From Gammaproteobacteria bacterium (GTDB lineage Bacteria > Pseudomonadota > Gammaproteobacteria > Steroidobacterales > Steroidobacteraceae): DNA of 64,000 nucleotides. The stretch spans positions 92,873 through 156,872 of the forward strand of contig JAGWWY010000005.1 in assembly GCA_018970145.1 (NCBI GenBank), read 5' to 3'. Of the stretch, positions 27,484 to 37,038 are shown in pieces; the stretch's first letter is position 1; each line of letters opens with the position of its first letter. The notes under the pieces are model-generated. The model was not told where the DNA came from. It searched no databases and saw nothing but the letters and a program-made list of their open reading frames with translations. The translations under genes and the position numbers were made by a program.

Positions 27484-28260
27484 CTACCCCTGTCCCAGCA
27501 GTCGGGTACGGATATAGCCCTCGGCCAATCCCCAAAGCTCGGTCATCCGCTCGCCGATGACCGGCATCAGCACAAACAACAAGGCGAAGCCCACGATCAA
27601 ACTCACCGCAAATCCCACAGCGAAGACATTCAAAGACGGAGTTGCGCGCGACAAGGCGCCCACACCGATATTGACAGCCAAAAGAGCCAAGAGCAGTGGC
27701 GCAGCGAGCAAGGCAGCCCCTCGGAAAATAATGCCCGAGAAATCAAGCCACGCCTGGACGTCGAGCAAACTGAAGCTCCCGGGCGGCAAAGCGCGAATGC
27801 TTTCGGTCAGCATGCTGATGATGACGGTGTGGCCATCAGCTGTGATGAAAATCAGCAACGCGATCAGGTTCAAGAACTGCGACAGCACTGGTGTCGAGCC
27901 GATCGACGGATCAAATGACTGCGCGAAACCGATACCGACGGACATCGAGATTTGCTCGCCCGCCAGAACGACCGCAGCCGACACAAATTGCAACACCAAG
28001 CCGATCGAGACGCCGATCAAGGCCTCACTCAGCAGGGTGAGCAAATTAGGCTCGCCGAACGGTAGCTGCGGTGCACCGGTCGAAATCGGCATGGCAGGCA
28101 GCATCAACACACACAGCGCTGCCGCATAGATCACACGAATACGCGTGCTGCCGGCAATTTGCGTGAATAACGGTGCGGTGAGAAAAAACGCCGTCACGCG
28201 GGTGAAGGGCAGCAGGAGCGACTCCATCCAGCTGAGCACGAATTGACCGAGCTCAAGCAC
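27484..28260 (-). CDS. fliR: Flagellar export gate protein FliR
   Basis: Core membrane component of the FliPQR export gate. About six hydrophobic segments; PLFTQIAGSTRIRVIYAAALC, EALIGVSIGLVLQFVSAAVVLAGE and GFAQSFDPS are family blocks. I chose the GTG at 28260 (258 residues), which has GGGGGA about eight bases upstream and lies four bases after the fliQ stop. A TTG at 28293 overlapping fliQ is the alternative. Confidence 0.94.
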   Translation of the reverse strand: MLELGQFVLSWMESLLLPFTRVTAFFLTAPLFTQIAGSTRIRVIYAAALCVLMLPAMPISTGAPQLPFGEPNLLTLLSEALIGVSIGLVLQFVSAAVVLAGEQISMSVGIGFAQSFDPSIGSTPVLSQFLNLIALLIFITADGHTVIISMLTESIRALPPGSFSLLDVQAWLDFSGIIFRGAALLAAPLLLALLAVNIGVGALSRATPSLNVFAVGFAVSLIVGFALLFVLMPVIGERMTELWGLAEGYIRTRLLGQG

Positions 28261-28264
28261 GACA

Positions 28265-28534
28265 TCATCCCCCGATGTCCGGTATTCGCTCAAATATTCG
28301 GCGGGTGAAATCCACCAGCAGCTGCAGCTGCCAACCGCCGAGGGCCGCGATCAGCAAGGTAACAGCGATCAGTTTCGGCAGAAAACTCAAGGTCATCTCG
28401 TTGATCGAGGTGGCGGCCTGGAAAATACCGACGACGACACCCACGACTAACACCAATAACAAAATTGGCCCGGCAACAATCGCGCCGAGCCAAATGGCTT
28501 CACGAGCCAGATCGATCACTTGAGTGTCGTTCAT
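28265..28534 (-). CDS. fliQ: Flagellar export gate protein FliQ
   Basis: 89-residue gate component with two membrane helices (about 17-40 and 53-73). [47 protein letters not shown] (read in two parts) and the C-terminal [14 protein letters not shown] are typical. The ATG at 28534 overlaps the fliP stop as ATGA. Together with FliP and FliR it forms the helical channel at the centre of the basal body. Confidence 0.95.
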   Translation of the reverse strand: MNDTQVIDLAREAIWLGAIVAGPILLLVLVVGVVVGIFQAATSINEMTLSFLPKLIAVTLLIAALGGWQLQLLVDFTRRIFERIPDIGG

Positions 28535-29295
28535 GATCCGGGCGCTCCGAAGCTTGCAGCCAGTGAACCGACTATCAAAGCCCAACCGTCAACCAATACG
28601 AACAACAAAAGTTTGAAGGGCAAGCTGATCATGATCGGTGAGACCATCATCATGCCCATCGCCATCAAGACGCTGGCGACGATAAGGTCGATGACCAGGA
28701 ACGGGATGAAGATCAGAAAACCAATAGTGAATGCCGTGCGCAGTTCACTCGTGATGAACGCCGGTAACAACACGTGCAGCGGTGTTGCGAGCGGCTCCTG
28801 CACCGAGCCGATTTTTCCAAGATCCATGAAGAGCTTGAGATCCGATTCGCGCGTCTGCGCCAACATGAATCGCTTCATCGGGACGATACCGCGATCGAGC
28901 GCTTCCTCGAACGGGATCTTATCCTCGACATAAGGTGTCAAAGCGACCCGCTGCACCTCATCGAAGGTCGGAGCCATGACGAAAAACGTAATGAACAGTG
29001 CAAGACCAACGATCACTTGGTTGGGCGGTGTCGATGCCGTACCCATCGCCTGACGAAGCAAGCCGAGTACGATGACCACTCGAGTAAAAGCCGTCATCGA
29101 CAAAACGATCGCAGGCAACAGCGTCAATAGCGTCACGAGACCCAAAGCCTGCAGGGTCAGACTGTAGGCCTGACCGCCACCGGCGACCGGTGCGGTCCGC
29201 AACACTTCGATCGATGCGGCGTCCTGAGCTAACGCGAGCGGCATCATGCACAGGAACAGCACGAGACCGGTCAACGCCGAGACATTACGCTTCAA
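28531..29295 (-). CDS. fliP: Flagellar export gate protein FliP (TTG start)
   Basis: Main pore-forming subunit of the export gate, 254 residues with a cleavable signal peptide (LPLALAQ region). The PF00813 signatures are [21 protein letters not shown] and [19 protein letters not shown], with the C-terminal [17 protein letters not shown]. The only start that keeps the signal peptide is a TTG at 29295; it overlaps the fliO stop as TTGA, the same geometry as the ATGA junctions around it. Confidence 0.95.
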   Translation of the reverse strand: MKRNVSALTGLVLFLCMMPLALAQDAASIEVLRTAPVAGGGQAYSLTLQALGLVTLLTLLPAIVLSMTAFTRVVIVLGLLRQAMGTASTPPNQVIVGLALFITFFVMAPTFDEVQRVALTPYVEDKIPFEEALDRGIVPMKRFMLAQTRESDLKLFMDLGKIGSVQEPLATPLHVLLPAFITSELRTAFTIGFLIFIPFLVIDLIVASVLMAMGMMMVSPIMISLPFKLLLFVLVDGWALIVGSLAASFGAPGS

Positions 29296-29597
29296 GATCG
29301 CGACTCCAATTCAGCACGAAACTTGTCCGCCTCGTTTTCCGCGAGGTGACGTGCAGTGTCTGCCGGAGCCGCTCCCAAACGAGTGATGGCGTGCGGCGTG
29401 ATACCGAGCAAAACGTCTTCGTTGCCGAAGCGAACAACGAGCAACTTCTCACGGGTGCCGACGCTCAGATGCGAAACGACCTTCAAACGTGAGGGGACAC
29501 CGACACCTGGCACGTTGAAGCGGCGCAGCGCCCAAATCGCCAATGCCAAAAGTGCGGCCACCAGAATGATGGCCGAGATGTAGCGAACCGGATCCAT
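29292..29597 (-). CDS. fliO: Flagellar export assembly protein FliO
   Basis: Small (101-residue) membrane protein that assists assembly of the FliP ring. One transmembrane segment (about 6-24) precedes a beta-rich cytoplasmic part with [28 protein letters not shown] (described in two halves), the FliO hallmark. The gap to fliN is only six bases. Confidence 0.92.
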   Translation of the reverse strand: MDPVRYISAIILVAALLALAIWALRRFNVPGVGVPSRLKVVSHLSVGTREKLLVVRFGNEDVLLGITPHAITRLGAAPADTARHLAENEADKFRAELESRS

Positions 29598-29603
29598 GTG
29601 AGA

Positions 29604-29915
29604 TCAAAGATGTTTGACGCGATCTTCAGGGTCGACAACCTGAGTCAACCGAATTCCGTAACGCTCATTGACGAGAACCACTTCACCGCGTGCAATCACC
29701 GTATTATTCACACAGACATCGAGTGGTTCACCGGCGACGCGATCGAGCTCGACAACGCTACCTTGACCCAGACGCAGAAGGTCACGGATCCGCAGTGAGG
29801 AGCGACCGACTTCGACCGAGATGCTGACGGCCACATTTTGGATGAGATCGAGCTGCATCGCGGCCTCGCCCTCACCGTTCGCTTTCGCGATGGTTCCCAT
29901 GGATATGTCGCTCAT
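29604..29915 (-). CDS. fliN: Flagellar motor switch protein FliN
   Basis: C-ring subunit. The SpoA (SPOA/FliN) domain is complete: IQNVAVSISVEVGRSSLRI, DLLRLGQGSVVELDR, GEPLDVCVNNTVIARGEVVLVNERYGIRLT. At 103 residues it has only a brief N-terminal extension. It overlaps the fliM stop as ATGA. FliN binds FliH, linking the switch to the export ATPase. Confidence 0.96.
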   Translation of the reverse strand: MSDISMGTIAKANGEGEAAMQLDLIQNVAVSISVEVGRSSLRIRDLLRLGQGSVVELDRVAGEPLDVCVNNTVIARGEVVLVNERYGIRLTQVVDPEDRVKHL

Positions 29916-31030
29916 GCTGCTGATGCTCCTGCTGACTTGGCCGACCTGCCTGCCGACCGTCTACGAGATGATGACGAGTTTTCGGAATCGTGCGAGTGTT
30001 CACCGACCGGCTCGATGGCCAACATCGAGGATGATTCGACCGGTTGAACGACCTGTGTAATCCGTACGGCAACGGCGTTGTTGGCCGTACCGTACTCTGC
30101 ATCAAACAGGTGGGTTGACTGTACCAACACCTTGACCGACTCAGGCGGCTTGAACCAGATCGTGTCACCGGGCTGGATCGACGCCAGATCGGCGGCGGAG
30201 ACTCGCAGCGTCGCGAGTTGCGCGGTCAACTCAAGCTCCGTATCCGTTAAGGCGTCTTGGAGCTGATTGGCCCAACGCACGGCGAGCTTCTCGTCACGCT
30301 CGCCAGACTGCAGTCGTCCGCGCAATAACAGACGGATCGGTTTCAGAGCCGAAAAGGGATACATGATCGAGATCACGCCATGCACACCCGCACCGAGCTC
30401 AATATTGAAACGGGAGACGACGACGGTCTCTTTCTCTTCGCCCACTTGCGCAAACGCCGGATTGATTTCACGGCTGACATATTCGGTGCCGAGGCTGTAA
30501 ACAGGCGCCCAAGCTTCGCGTAGATTTTCGAAGACCGTATCGAGCAACAACTGGATGATGCGCTCCTCGGTTGGCGTGAAACCGCGTTGCGCGGAGGTCT
30601 CGATCGAGCCTGAACCACGACCACCGAAAAAACTGTCGACCGCGCCGTAAACCACCGAAGGCTCGATCGTGACGAGGCCGTAGCCGCGCAGTGGCGGGTA
30701 GCGCACGATATTCACACTGCAGGGCGACGGGACGCTCTGGATGTACGCACCGAAAGTCGTCACTTCGAAAGGGTTGATCGAGACTTTGACGGCTTGACGC
30801 AGCAGGTTCAGCAGCCCACCACGAAGTTGCCGGGCAAACCGATCGTTGATCATCTCGATCGCCGCCAACTGCGAGCGTGACGTGGTATCCGTCGAGACTA
30901 GGCTGTAGGCCTGCACCGACGGCGGCGTGGACACGGCGGCCTCCGGGGAGACATCCACCTCGCCGCTTGCCATTGCGTCGACGAGTGCCTGCACCTCATC
31001 GCTCGTCAGTACTTGACCTGAGTTAGACAT
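29912..31030 (-). CDS. fliM: Flagellar motor switch protein FliM
   Basis: C-ring protein that binds phospho-CheY and reverses rotation. The N-terminal segment carries LTSDEVQALVDAM, matching the CheY-binding LSQxEIDALL-type motif. The middle domain has GDSF-like GAVDSFFGGRGSG and TPTEERIIQLLLD; the C-terminal SpoA domain spans about 260-340. The last 25 residues are a Ser/Arg/Ala-rich tail beyond the normal domain end. Confidence 0.96.
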   Translation of the reverse strand: MSNSGQVLTSDEVQALVDAMASGEVDVSPEAAVSTPPSVQAYSLVSTDTTSRSQLAAIEMINDRFARQLRGGLLNLLRQAVKVSINPFEVTTFGAYIQSVPSPCSVNIVRYPPLRGYGLVTIEPSVVYGAVDSFFGGRGSGSIETSAQRGFTPTEERIIQLLLDTVFENLREAWAPVYSLGTEYVSREINPAFAQVGEEKETVVVSRFNIELGAGVHGVISIMYPFSALKPIRLLLRGRLQSGERDEKLAVRWANQLQDALTDTELELTAQLATLRVSAADLASIQPGDTIWFKPPESVKVLVQSTHLFDAEYGTANNAVAVRITQVVQPVESSSMLAIEPVGEHSHDSENSSSSRRRSAGRSAKSAGASAA

Positions 31031-31069
31031 GTCGTTCTTTGATTTCTTCGTTCGTGGTCGAGCGATGCG

Positions 31070-31741
31070 TTATTGGAAAACGAAGTGCGTGAACATCACT
31101 TCTTCGATACCGCCAAAGTCCTCGTTACGAATCAGCACGTCGTTCATCGCATCGCGCAGCGCCGCTGCCAAGCGGGCACGACCATCCGCCGATACCATTT
31201 CCTCTTCGCTGTATTGCCCTGCCGTACCGATGATTGCCGCCTCGATGGCAATCTGGTGGGTCGTGACGCGCTCGACGATCTTTTCACCGTAGAACGTCTT
31301 ATACGCAAGACGAAACTGGACGAACTTGCGCGAGTTCGGCACGTTCAAAGTAAAATCTCGCTCAATCGGCTTGTAAGTCGCTGCAAAACGCTCGCCTTCG
31401 GGAATTTCCTTGGTCTGCAATTGCGGACCATCCGGAACCTGCGGGCCTGCGGCACCACCTTCAGCTCCGTGCTCGCCTTCGGCCGCATGGCCATCGGCCG
31501 CATGGCCATCGGCCGCGTGGCCGTCTGCGCCGTGTTCGGCACCGGCTGCTGCTGCCGGCTTCGGGTCGAAGAAACCGGTGAGGAACAACGTCGCTCCGAC
31601 AGATCCACCGACCAGTACCAGTACGCCAACCACCACCATGATGATGAGCAGCAGTTTGGATTTCTTCTTCGGTGCGCCCTCTTCGCCTTCGGCGGGAGCC
31701 GCATCCGGAGCCTTCTTTTTGTCGTCTTTCTTGTCAGCCAT
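31070..31741 (-). CDS. fliL: Flagellar basal body-associated protein FliL with His-rich repeat
   Basis: Single-pass membrane protein that encircles and stabilises the stator. A lysine-rich cytoplasmic start, a transmembrane helix (about 29-52), then an unusual periplasmic linker of repeated GHAAD units (about 70-95), then the stomatin-like FliL domain (YKPIERDFTLNV, FVQFRLAYKT, VLIRNEDFGGIEEVMFTHFVFQ). The length, 223 residues, exceeds the usual 150-180 because of the linker. It is 26 bases after the fliK stop and 39 before fliM. Confidence 0.94.
   Translation of the reverse strand: MADKKDDKKKAPDAAPAEGEEGAPKKKSKLLLIIMVVVGVLVLVGGSVGATLFLTGFFDPKPAAAAGAEHGADGHAADGHAADGHAAEGEHGAEGGAAGPQVPDGPQLQTKEIPEGERFAATYKPIERDFTLNVPNSRKFVQFRLAYKTFYGEKIVERVTTHQIAIEAAIIGTAGQYSEEEMVSADGRARLAAALRDAMNDVLIRNEDFGGIEEVMFTHFVFQ
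31481..31525. repeat. Three 15-bp tandem repeats in fliL
   Basis: GGCCGCATGGCCATC occurs twice exactly (31481-31495, 31496-31510) and once with two changes (31511-31525). Read on the coding strand they give successive GHAAD pentapeptides. Flanking DNA holds more degenerate copies coding for GADGH and GEHGA. Confidence 0.9.
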
Positions 31742-31767
31742 AGTGCTACACCAGAATAATCAAAACG

Positions 31768-33333
31768 TTAAACGTACACATCTACCACACGCGATGCCGA
31801 CTCCTCGGTCACCCTGCGTGGAGCCTCATCCTCGCTCGCAAGCTCGGCAGCCTTCGACGTCGCCTTAGCGGCCGCGGCGGCACTTTGCTGCGCGAACTCG
31901 CGAAACTCACGAGCGCCCGACTGCGCGAATGACCAGTTGGCCAAGTTTAGCCCCGCCGAATCCAGCGACTCGCGTAGTTTAGGCAACGCCGACTCCAGTA
32001 GGTGACGAACCTCCGCATTGGCGACCCCCACCTGCGCGGTGACTTGATTCCCCTCGAGCTGCAGTTCGATCTCCATCGGACCCAGCCGCTGCGGATCGAG
32101 CTGCAAGTTTACGGTCCAACGATCTTCACGAATCTGTTGCAGCATGCGTCGACCGACTTGCTCCGCAAACTGTTCAGCGCGCAGCTCGTGTTGCAGAGCC
32201 GGGTCCGGCACCCGCAGCGGGGTCGTCAAAGGGTCTGCCAGAGTCGTCACCGGCACGTTCGGCGGCGCGCTCGTCGCAGCCGGAAGCACCGCCGGATTCA
32301 CGGGGCTATCGCCTGGCAAAATCGCCGTCAGTGCCGTCGAACTGACCGGTGTCACGGTGCTAGTCAGGATCTGCCGTCGCTCGAGCGCAAAACCACGCAA
32401 CGAGGCGGTGGCTGCCGCGAAATCAATCTCGCTCAAGCCGCGACGGGGCGCCGCTGTGAGGGGATCGAAGGTTTCACCACGCGCTGCTTGCACGGTTACC
32501 TCTTGTGCCGGCTCACGCAGTCCAGAAGATGAGCGGTGAATGAACGCGCGCCATCGCAGAACGTCCTCATCTCGTAGAGCGGGCGCGGCGATGCCCGGGA
32601 CTACGAGCGGCGCTGAGACGGATACCGACGGTAGCGCGGGTATCGATGCCGGCAGGGTCAAGGGCGGCGAAATCGCGGGCAGTTCTGTGCGCGGCTCGTC
32701 CTCGAGCTGATACGTCGGGTGTGCCGACTGCGGCTGAACTTCCCGCAAACTGAGCGAGGGCGGAGCAGATACCGAAGGCAGAATCGAGGTCGGCGCTGAA
32801 ACGGATACCGACGGTGGCGCGGGAACCGATGCGGGCAGGGTCAACGGCGGCGAAATCGCGGGCGCGGTCGCGATCGATGAAGAAGGCAGTGGCGTCGTTG
32901 TGTCGACGGGTATCGCAACCGGCTGAGCGGCCGTCTCGCGTAGCAACAAACGGGCGAGTTCGCGATCAATTCCAAGACCAACGGCGAACTCTTCGAGCCG
33001 GATGTCTGCTTCCGCTTCCACCGTGACCGGCAACATGATCGCCGCGGGCATGCTAAAGGTCACCGCCGGGGTATTCCCCGTTAGTTCGGTCGGCAAGATG
33101 ACCGGCGTTGCCACCGGTATCGGCAAGCCGTTGCCGAGCAGTTCGAGTGCCGGATCGCGCGCCTCAGGCTCGACTGCCTCGTCCGGTGTTTCTGATCTTT
33201 CATATTGTTTCATTAAAGAAACAAAATATGAGGAATCGGACTCACTGGCTCCATTTTGCGCCGTTTCAGGCGCGTTCAGTAGAGCAGATCCCGATCCTTC
33301 GAGCAGATTCAGCAGTGCGGAGGTGCCAGACAT
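31768..33333 (-). CDS. fliK: Flagellar hook-length control protein FliK
   Basis: Secreted ruler that signals FlhB to switch export specificity when the hook is complete. The N-terminal two-thirds is low-complexity, rich in Pro, Ser, Ala and Thr, with an internal duplication. The conserved C-terminal hook-length domain covers about residues 390-490: DRWTVNLQLDPQRLGPMEIELQ, TAQVGVANAEVRHLLESALP, LRESLDSAGLNLANWSF. The protein has 521 residues. The ruler region would be expected to match the hook size set by this organism's long FlgE. Confidence 0.92.
   Translation of the reverse strand: MSGTSALLNLLEGSGSALLNAPETAQNGASESDSSYFVSLMKQYERSETPDEAVEPEARDPALELLGNGLPIPVATPVILPTELTGNTPAVTFSMPAAIMLPVTVEAEADIRLEEFAVGLGIDRELARLLLRETAAQPVAIPVDTTTPLPSSSIATAPAISPPLTLPASVPAPPSVSVSAPTSILPSVSAPPSLSLREVQPQSAHPTYQLEDEPRTELPAISPPLTLPASIPALPSVSVSAPLVVPGIAAPALRDEDVLRWRAFIHRSSSGLREPAQEVTVQAARGETFDPLTAAPRRGLSEIDFAAATASLRGFALERRQILTSTVTPVSSTALTAILPGDSPVNPAVLPAATSAPPNVPVTTLADPLTTPLRVPDPALQHELRAEQFAEQVGRRMLQQIREDRWTVNLQLDPQRLGPMEIELQLEGNQVTAQVGVANAEVRHLLESALPKLRESLDSAGLNLANWSFAQSGAREFREFAQQSAAAAAKATSKAAELASEDEAPRRVTEESASRVVDVYV
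32609..32863. repeat. Imperfect 72-bp direct repeat inside fliK
   Basis: Bases 32609-32680 and 32792-32863 are near-identical copies 183 bp (61 codons) apart. Both encode PAISPPLTLPASxPAxPSVSVSAP-type segments, one ending at a copy of the TELPAI/ATAPAI junction. The offset is a multiple of three, so unequal recombination would change ruler length in steps of 61 residues. Confidence 0.85.
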
Positions 33334-33379
33334 AGTGCCAAACGTTGCCGGTGCGATTTAACTACACCAGCGGTTGCAA

Positions 33380-33838
33380 CTAGGATGCCAACCCGTCCGG
33401 CATCGGGCGCGCGAGCGCATCCATGGCTTTTTGTTCCCGTTGCGCAGCCTCGCGAGCCGCGGCGGCATCAGCACGTTCCGAGGCATTTTCGAGAGCACGA
33501 GCAAAGTTGCGCTTTTGCAGCGCCTCGTCCGAAGCCGCATCGACAAAGAACTGCGCTTGCGCGACTTCATTTCGCTGAGCAACGGACATCTGCGACAGCC
33601 AACCCGAAAAGTCGCGATAGTTTCGCCATGTCACGATGTTCTGTCCAACCGTCTCTTGGCGACGGGTCGATTCGGCATAGTCGCGACAATAGTTTTCGAC
33701 AACCTGCAGTCGCTCCTCCTGCACCGCGAGTTCACTACGGCGCTGAGCGACGATAGCTTCAGATGCTTTGGCCACGGCATCACCGATTCGCGCTACGCGC
33801 TGCAAGCGCTGCGCGCGTCTCGCAGTCCGATCACTCAC
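33380..33838 (-). CDS. fliJ: Flagellar export protein FliJ (GTG start)
   Basis: Coiled-coil stalk of the export ATPase that contacts FlhA. The 152-residue product is almost entirely helical (VAKASEAIVAQRRSELAVQEERLQVVENYC and later). The start is a GTG at 33838 that overlaps the fliI stop as GTGA. Sequence is poorly conserved in this family; position between fliI and fliK fixes the call. Confidence 0.9.
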   Translation of the reverse strand: MSDRTARRAQRLQRVARIGDAVAKASEAIVAQRRSELAVQEERLQVVENYCRDYAESTRRQETVGQNIVTWRNYRDFSGWLSQMSVAQRNEVAQAQFFVDAASDEALQKRNFARALENASERADAAAAREAAQREQKAMDALARPMPDGLAS

Positions 33839-35157
33839 CCGAGCACCGACTGCAACTGATGAAAACCTTGCTCGAGCGATACGGATTGTTCAGCGTCTTG
33901 CGAGAGAAACTCCCGAAACACGGCGCGGCGCTGTAGGGCCTCATCAAGTTCGGGATTGGCGCCTTGGCGATAAGCTCCGACGGCCACGAGATCCTTATTC
34001 TCTTCGTAGGTGGCAAGCAGTCTTCGAAACTTGGTAACGAGCGCGCGGCGCTCACTGGAGATCAACTTGGTCGCCAAGCGCGATACCGAGACACTGATAT
34101 CGATGGCCGGATACTGACCCATCGCCGCGATTTCGCGCGATAGTAGAACGTGCCCATCAAGGATGGCGCGCGCACCATCAACGATGGGATCGTTCGCATC
34201 GTCGCCCTCGGCGAGAATCGTATAAATACCGGTGATACTGCCTGCGGCACTCACGTTGCCAGCCCGCTCAACGAGTTCGTTAATCAGGAAAAATACCGAC
34301 GGCGTATAGCCCTTCGTTGTCGGCGGCTCACCGATCGCGAGACCCACCTCACGTTGTGCATGTGCGACACGAGTCAGGGAATCCATCAATAACAAGACGT
34401 TCTTGCCTTGATCGCGAAAGTACTCAGCGACCGCACAGCTGTAATGAGTGGCGCGCAGCCGAACGACTGGTGAGCGATCACCCGGGGCTGCGATCACGAC
34501 GGAGCGCTTCAAGCCCTCTTCACCCAAAGTCTCGTGAACAAAGTCGAGCACTTCACGGCCGCGCTCACCGATCATGCCGATGACGATGACATCCGCCTCT
34601 GTGAAGCGGGTCATCATGCCTAGCAGCATGCTCTTGCCAACACCGCTACCGGCGATCAGCCCAATTCTTTGACCACGACCGACGGTGAGAAAAGTATTGA
34701 TCGCACGAACGCCGACATCGAGTGGCGCTGTGATGGCAGCGCGGTGCAGTGGATTCTTGCGCTCGCCGCGTAAGGGGACGAATACGTCCGGAACGATCGC
34801 CGGACCGCCATCGAGCGGCTCGCCGAGCCCATCCACAACACGCCCCAGTAGACCGGCACCGACACCGACTCGAGCGGTCAAGGTCAACACGCGAACGGCG
34901 GTTCCCGGCAACAAGCCTTGCACCGCCGAAAGCGGCATCAACATGACTTCACCATCGCGAAAGCCAACAACCTCGCAGACGATCCCCTCGCCTTGTTCGG
35001 CCATCACCTCGCAGTAAGCCCCAAGTGGTGCCCGTACACCTCGGGCAGACAAGATCATGCCGGTAACGCGCGTCAAAACACCGCGAACGGAGGGAGCCGA
35101 AATTTCCGTGCTTGAGAGCCGTTGCTGCAACGTCTCAAGCAGTGAGCCGGCACTCAT
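33835..35157 (-). CDS. fliI: Flagellum-specific ATPase FliI
   Basis: Hexameric F1-like ATPase energising flagellar export. Walker A is AGSGVGKS (169-176); Walker B is VLLLMDSLTR; IGERGREV and GEPPTTKGYTPSVF are family motifs. 440 residues. It overlaps fliH upstream as ATGA and fliJ downstream as GTGA. Confidence 0.97.
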   Translation of the reverse strand: MSAGSLLETLQQRLSSTEISAPSVRGVLTRVTGMILSARGVRAPLGAYCEVMAEQGEGIVCEVVGFRDGEVMLMPLSAVQGLLPGTAVRVLTLTARVGVGAGLLGRVVDGLGEPLDGGPAIVPDVFVPLRGERKNPLHRAAITAPLDVGVRAINTFLTVGRGQRIGLIAGSGVGKSMLLGMMTRFTEADVIVIGMIGERGREVLDFVHETLGEEGLKRSVVIAAPGDRSPVVRLRATHYSCAVAEYFRDQGKNVLLLMDSLTRVAHAQREVGLAIGEPPTTKGYTPSVFFLINELVERAGNVSAAGSITGIYTILAEGDDANDPIVDGARAILDGHVLLSREIAAMGQYPAIDISVSVSRLATKLISSERRALVTKFRRLLATYEENKDLVAVGAYRQGANPELDEALQRRAVFREFLSQDAEQSVSLEQGFHQLQSVLG

Positions 35158-35954
35158 GATGCGTCCCGCATGACCTCGGCAGCGGCAGCCAAGGCGGCCT
35201 CGCGTACCTCGCGCACACGATTCTCGAAACGATCGTCAATCACTTTGTCACCGGCGCCGAGGATCACGCCCCCGCGAGCAACCAGAGGATCGGACTGTAA
35301 ACGGATATGTACCGGGCGCTCGTTAGCACGCTCCAACAGCGCCAAGTCCTCAGGATGCAAGCGTGCTAAAACAGTCTGGCCCTCGCCGAGATTCGACTCG
35401 AGCGAATCATTCAGCGAGGCCTGCACCATTTGTAGATAACGCTCGAGACCCGCTTCACTGTGCAGATTTTGCCTCGCGATCTGCGCACCAATATCGAGAC
35501 TCGCACGTGCCAGCGGCACCACCATTTCTCGCTCGAGCGCCGCCTGCTTTTCGGATAGCTCGCGGGCTGCTGCATCGAGCGCCAGTATCGCCGCATCGAG
35601 CGCCGATGCCATCTCGGCGAGCGCCGCGTTGCGACCGCGCTGCTCAGCCTCGGCGATCCTGGCTTCAATCTCTTCTTCGCTTGGACCGACGCCAATCGGC
35701 ATCAGATCGACCAGATCATCCGTCGACGTCGCGTCGATCGGCTCGATCAACAACTCGGGGATGTCGTCCGCAGGCGTGATGGTCGCAATGTCGTCAGCGA
35801 ACGGCGTGGGTGCCGCCATCTGCTTGGCATGCTCGCGCAACAGGAATCCTGCGCGTCGAATCGCAAAATGCCTTGCAGCAAATGAAGCCGAGCCGTCGTT
35901 GTCCGGTCGTCGCAAAGTCTCGGAAGCGACGAACGGCGTTGCCGCCTTGAACAT
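35154..35954 (-). CDS. fliH: Flagellar assembly protein FliH
   Basis: Negative regulator and stator-like partner of FliI that docks it to FliN. Residues 95-160 are helical with repeated small-residue spacing (AEQRGRNAALAEMASALDAAILALDAAARELSEKQ read in parts), as in FliH. The C-terminal domain has LARASLDIGAQIARQNL and VLARLHPEDLALL. The N-terminal 90 residues are acidic and variable. Confidence 0.93.
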   Translation of the reverse strand: MFKAATPFVASETLRRPDNDGSASFAARHFAIRRAGFLLREHAKQMAAPTPFADDIATITPADDIPELLIEPIDATSTDDLVDLMPIGVGPSEEEIEARIAEAEQRGRNAALAEMASALDAAILALDAAARELSEKQAALEREMVVPLARASLDIGAQIARQNLHSEAGLERYLQMVQASLNDSLESNLGEGQTVLARLHPEDLALLERANERPVHIRLQSDPLVARGGVILGAGDKVIDDRFENRVREVREAALAAAAEVMRDAS

Positions 35955-35966
35955 ATCGCGTCGTCC

Positions 35967-37025
35967 TTATACGTAGTCGGCGCCGCGCCCAGAGAGCATC
36001 ATCTCGCCGGCATCGGAAAGTCGCCGCGCCGTGCGCAGAATCTGCTTTTGAGCCTCTTCCACTTCCGACAAACGCAAGGGACCGCGACCTTCCATTTCGT
36101 CGACAAACATGTCCCGAGCACGCGCCGACATGTTCGAAAGGAACTTGTCTTTGACCAGCTCGTCGGCGCCCTTGAGGGCTACCATGAGCTGCTCGCTCGG
36201 CACATTGCGCATGAGAGTTTGGATACTGCGATTGTCGCAACCCGAGAGATTCTCGAAAGCGAACATATTGTCCTGAATTCGCTGTGCGAGGTCGGCATCT
36301 TTTTCGCCAAGGCGCTTCATCATCGATTGCTCGATATCCGTCTTGACGTAGTTCATGATCTTGGCAGCCGCTTTCACGCCGCCCACACTCGAGGACTTCA
36401 ACGAGGAGTTCGAGGAGAACTGCTGTTTCATGATCGCCTCGAGCTCGGCCATCGCCGTCGGTTGAATCGTTTCGAGTGACGCGACACGCGATAACGCCTC
36501 TGGACGCAGGGCTTCAGGGAGAAATCGCATGACGTCCGCAGCGACGTCATAGTCGAGAAACGAAAGAACGATGGCGATGATCTGCGGATGTTCGGCAGAG
36601 ATCATTTCAGCGATCGAGCGAGCATCCATCCACTGCAGCACCTCAAGCCCGCGGTTTGCCGAGGCCGGCATGATACGACTGAGGACGCTGCTCGCCTTGT
36701 CCTCACCGATTGCCGCACGTAATACATTTTCGAGATAGTCGATGCCACCACCGATATTCGTTTGCTTCTTGATGGTAGCAATAAACCCATCGAGTACCGC
36801 GCTGACCGCCTCTTGAGATAAGTCAGCGACGGACAACATGGCGGAACTGAGATGTTGCACTTCCTTGGGCGCTAGGTGACGGATCACACTCGCAGCTTCC
36901 TCCTCACCTAACAGCATCAGCATGACCGCTGCACGCTGCGTGTTGGAGAGCGCTGCCACCTCGGCGGCCACCTGTTCCGGATCCGGTCCGCCGGGCGCGG
37001 TTGCCAATGCCATTGCTTCAGCCAT
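35967..37025 (-). CDS. fliG: Flagellar motor switch protein FliG
   Basis: Torque-generating C-ring protein contacting FliF and the stator. The middle-domain EHPQ motif (ISAEHPQIIAIVL) is present, as is the C-terminal charged helix region with DIEQSMMKRLGEKDADLAQRIQ and FENLSGCDNRSIQTLMRNV. 352 residues; an Ala/Gly/Pro-rich N-terminal extension of about 25 residues precedes LSNTQRAAVMLMLLGEE. Confidence 0.97.
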   Translation of the reverse strand: MAEAMALATAPGGPDPEQVAAEVAALSNTQRAAVMLMLLGEEEAASVIRHLAPKEVQHLSSAMLSVADLSQEAVSAVLDGFIATIKKQTNIGGGIDYLENVLRAAIGEDKASSVLSRIMPASANRGLEVLQWMDARSIAEMISAEHPQIIAIVLSFLDYDVAADVMRFLPEALRPEALSRVASLETIQPTAMAELEAIMKQQFSSNSSLKSSSVGGVKAAAKIMNYVKTDIEQSMMKRLGEKDADLAQRIQDNMFAFENLSGCDNRSIQTLMRNVPSEQLMVALKGADELVKDKFLSNMSARARDMFVDEMEGRGPLRLSEVEEAQKQILRTARRLSDAGEMMLSGRGADYV

Positions 37026-37038
37026 GATCGTCTCCGGG

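Noticed and set aside
31073..31759. Plus-strand frame opposite fliL
   Set aside because: It exactly mirrors fliL, with no recognisable domain or ribosome-binding site.
32002..32532. Plus-strand frame opposite fliK
   Set aside because: Shadow of fliK codons; no domain and no start signal.
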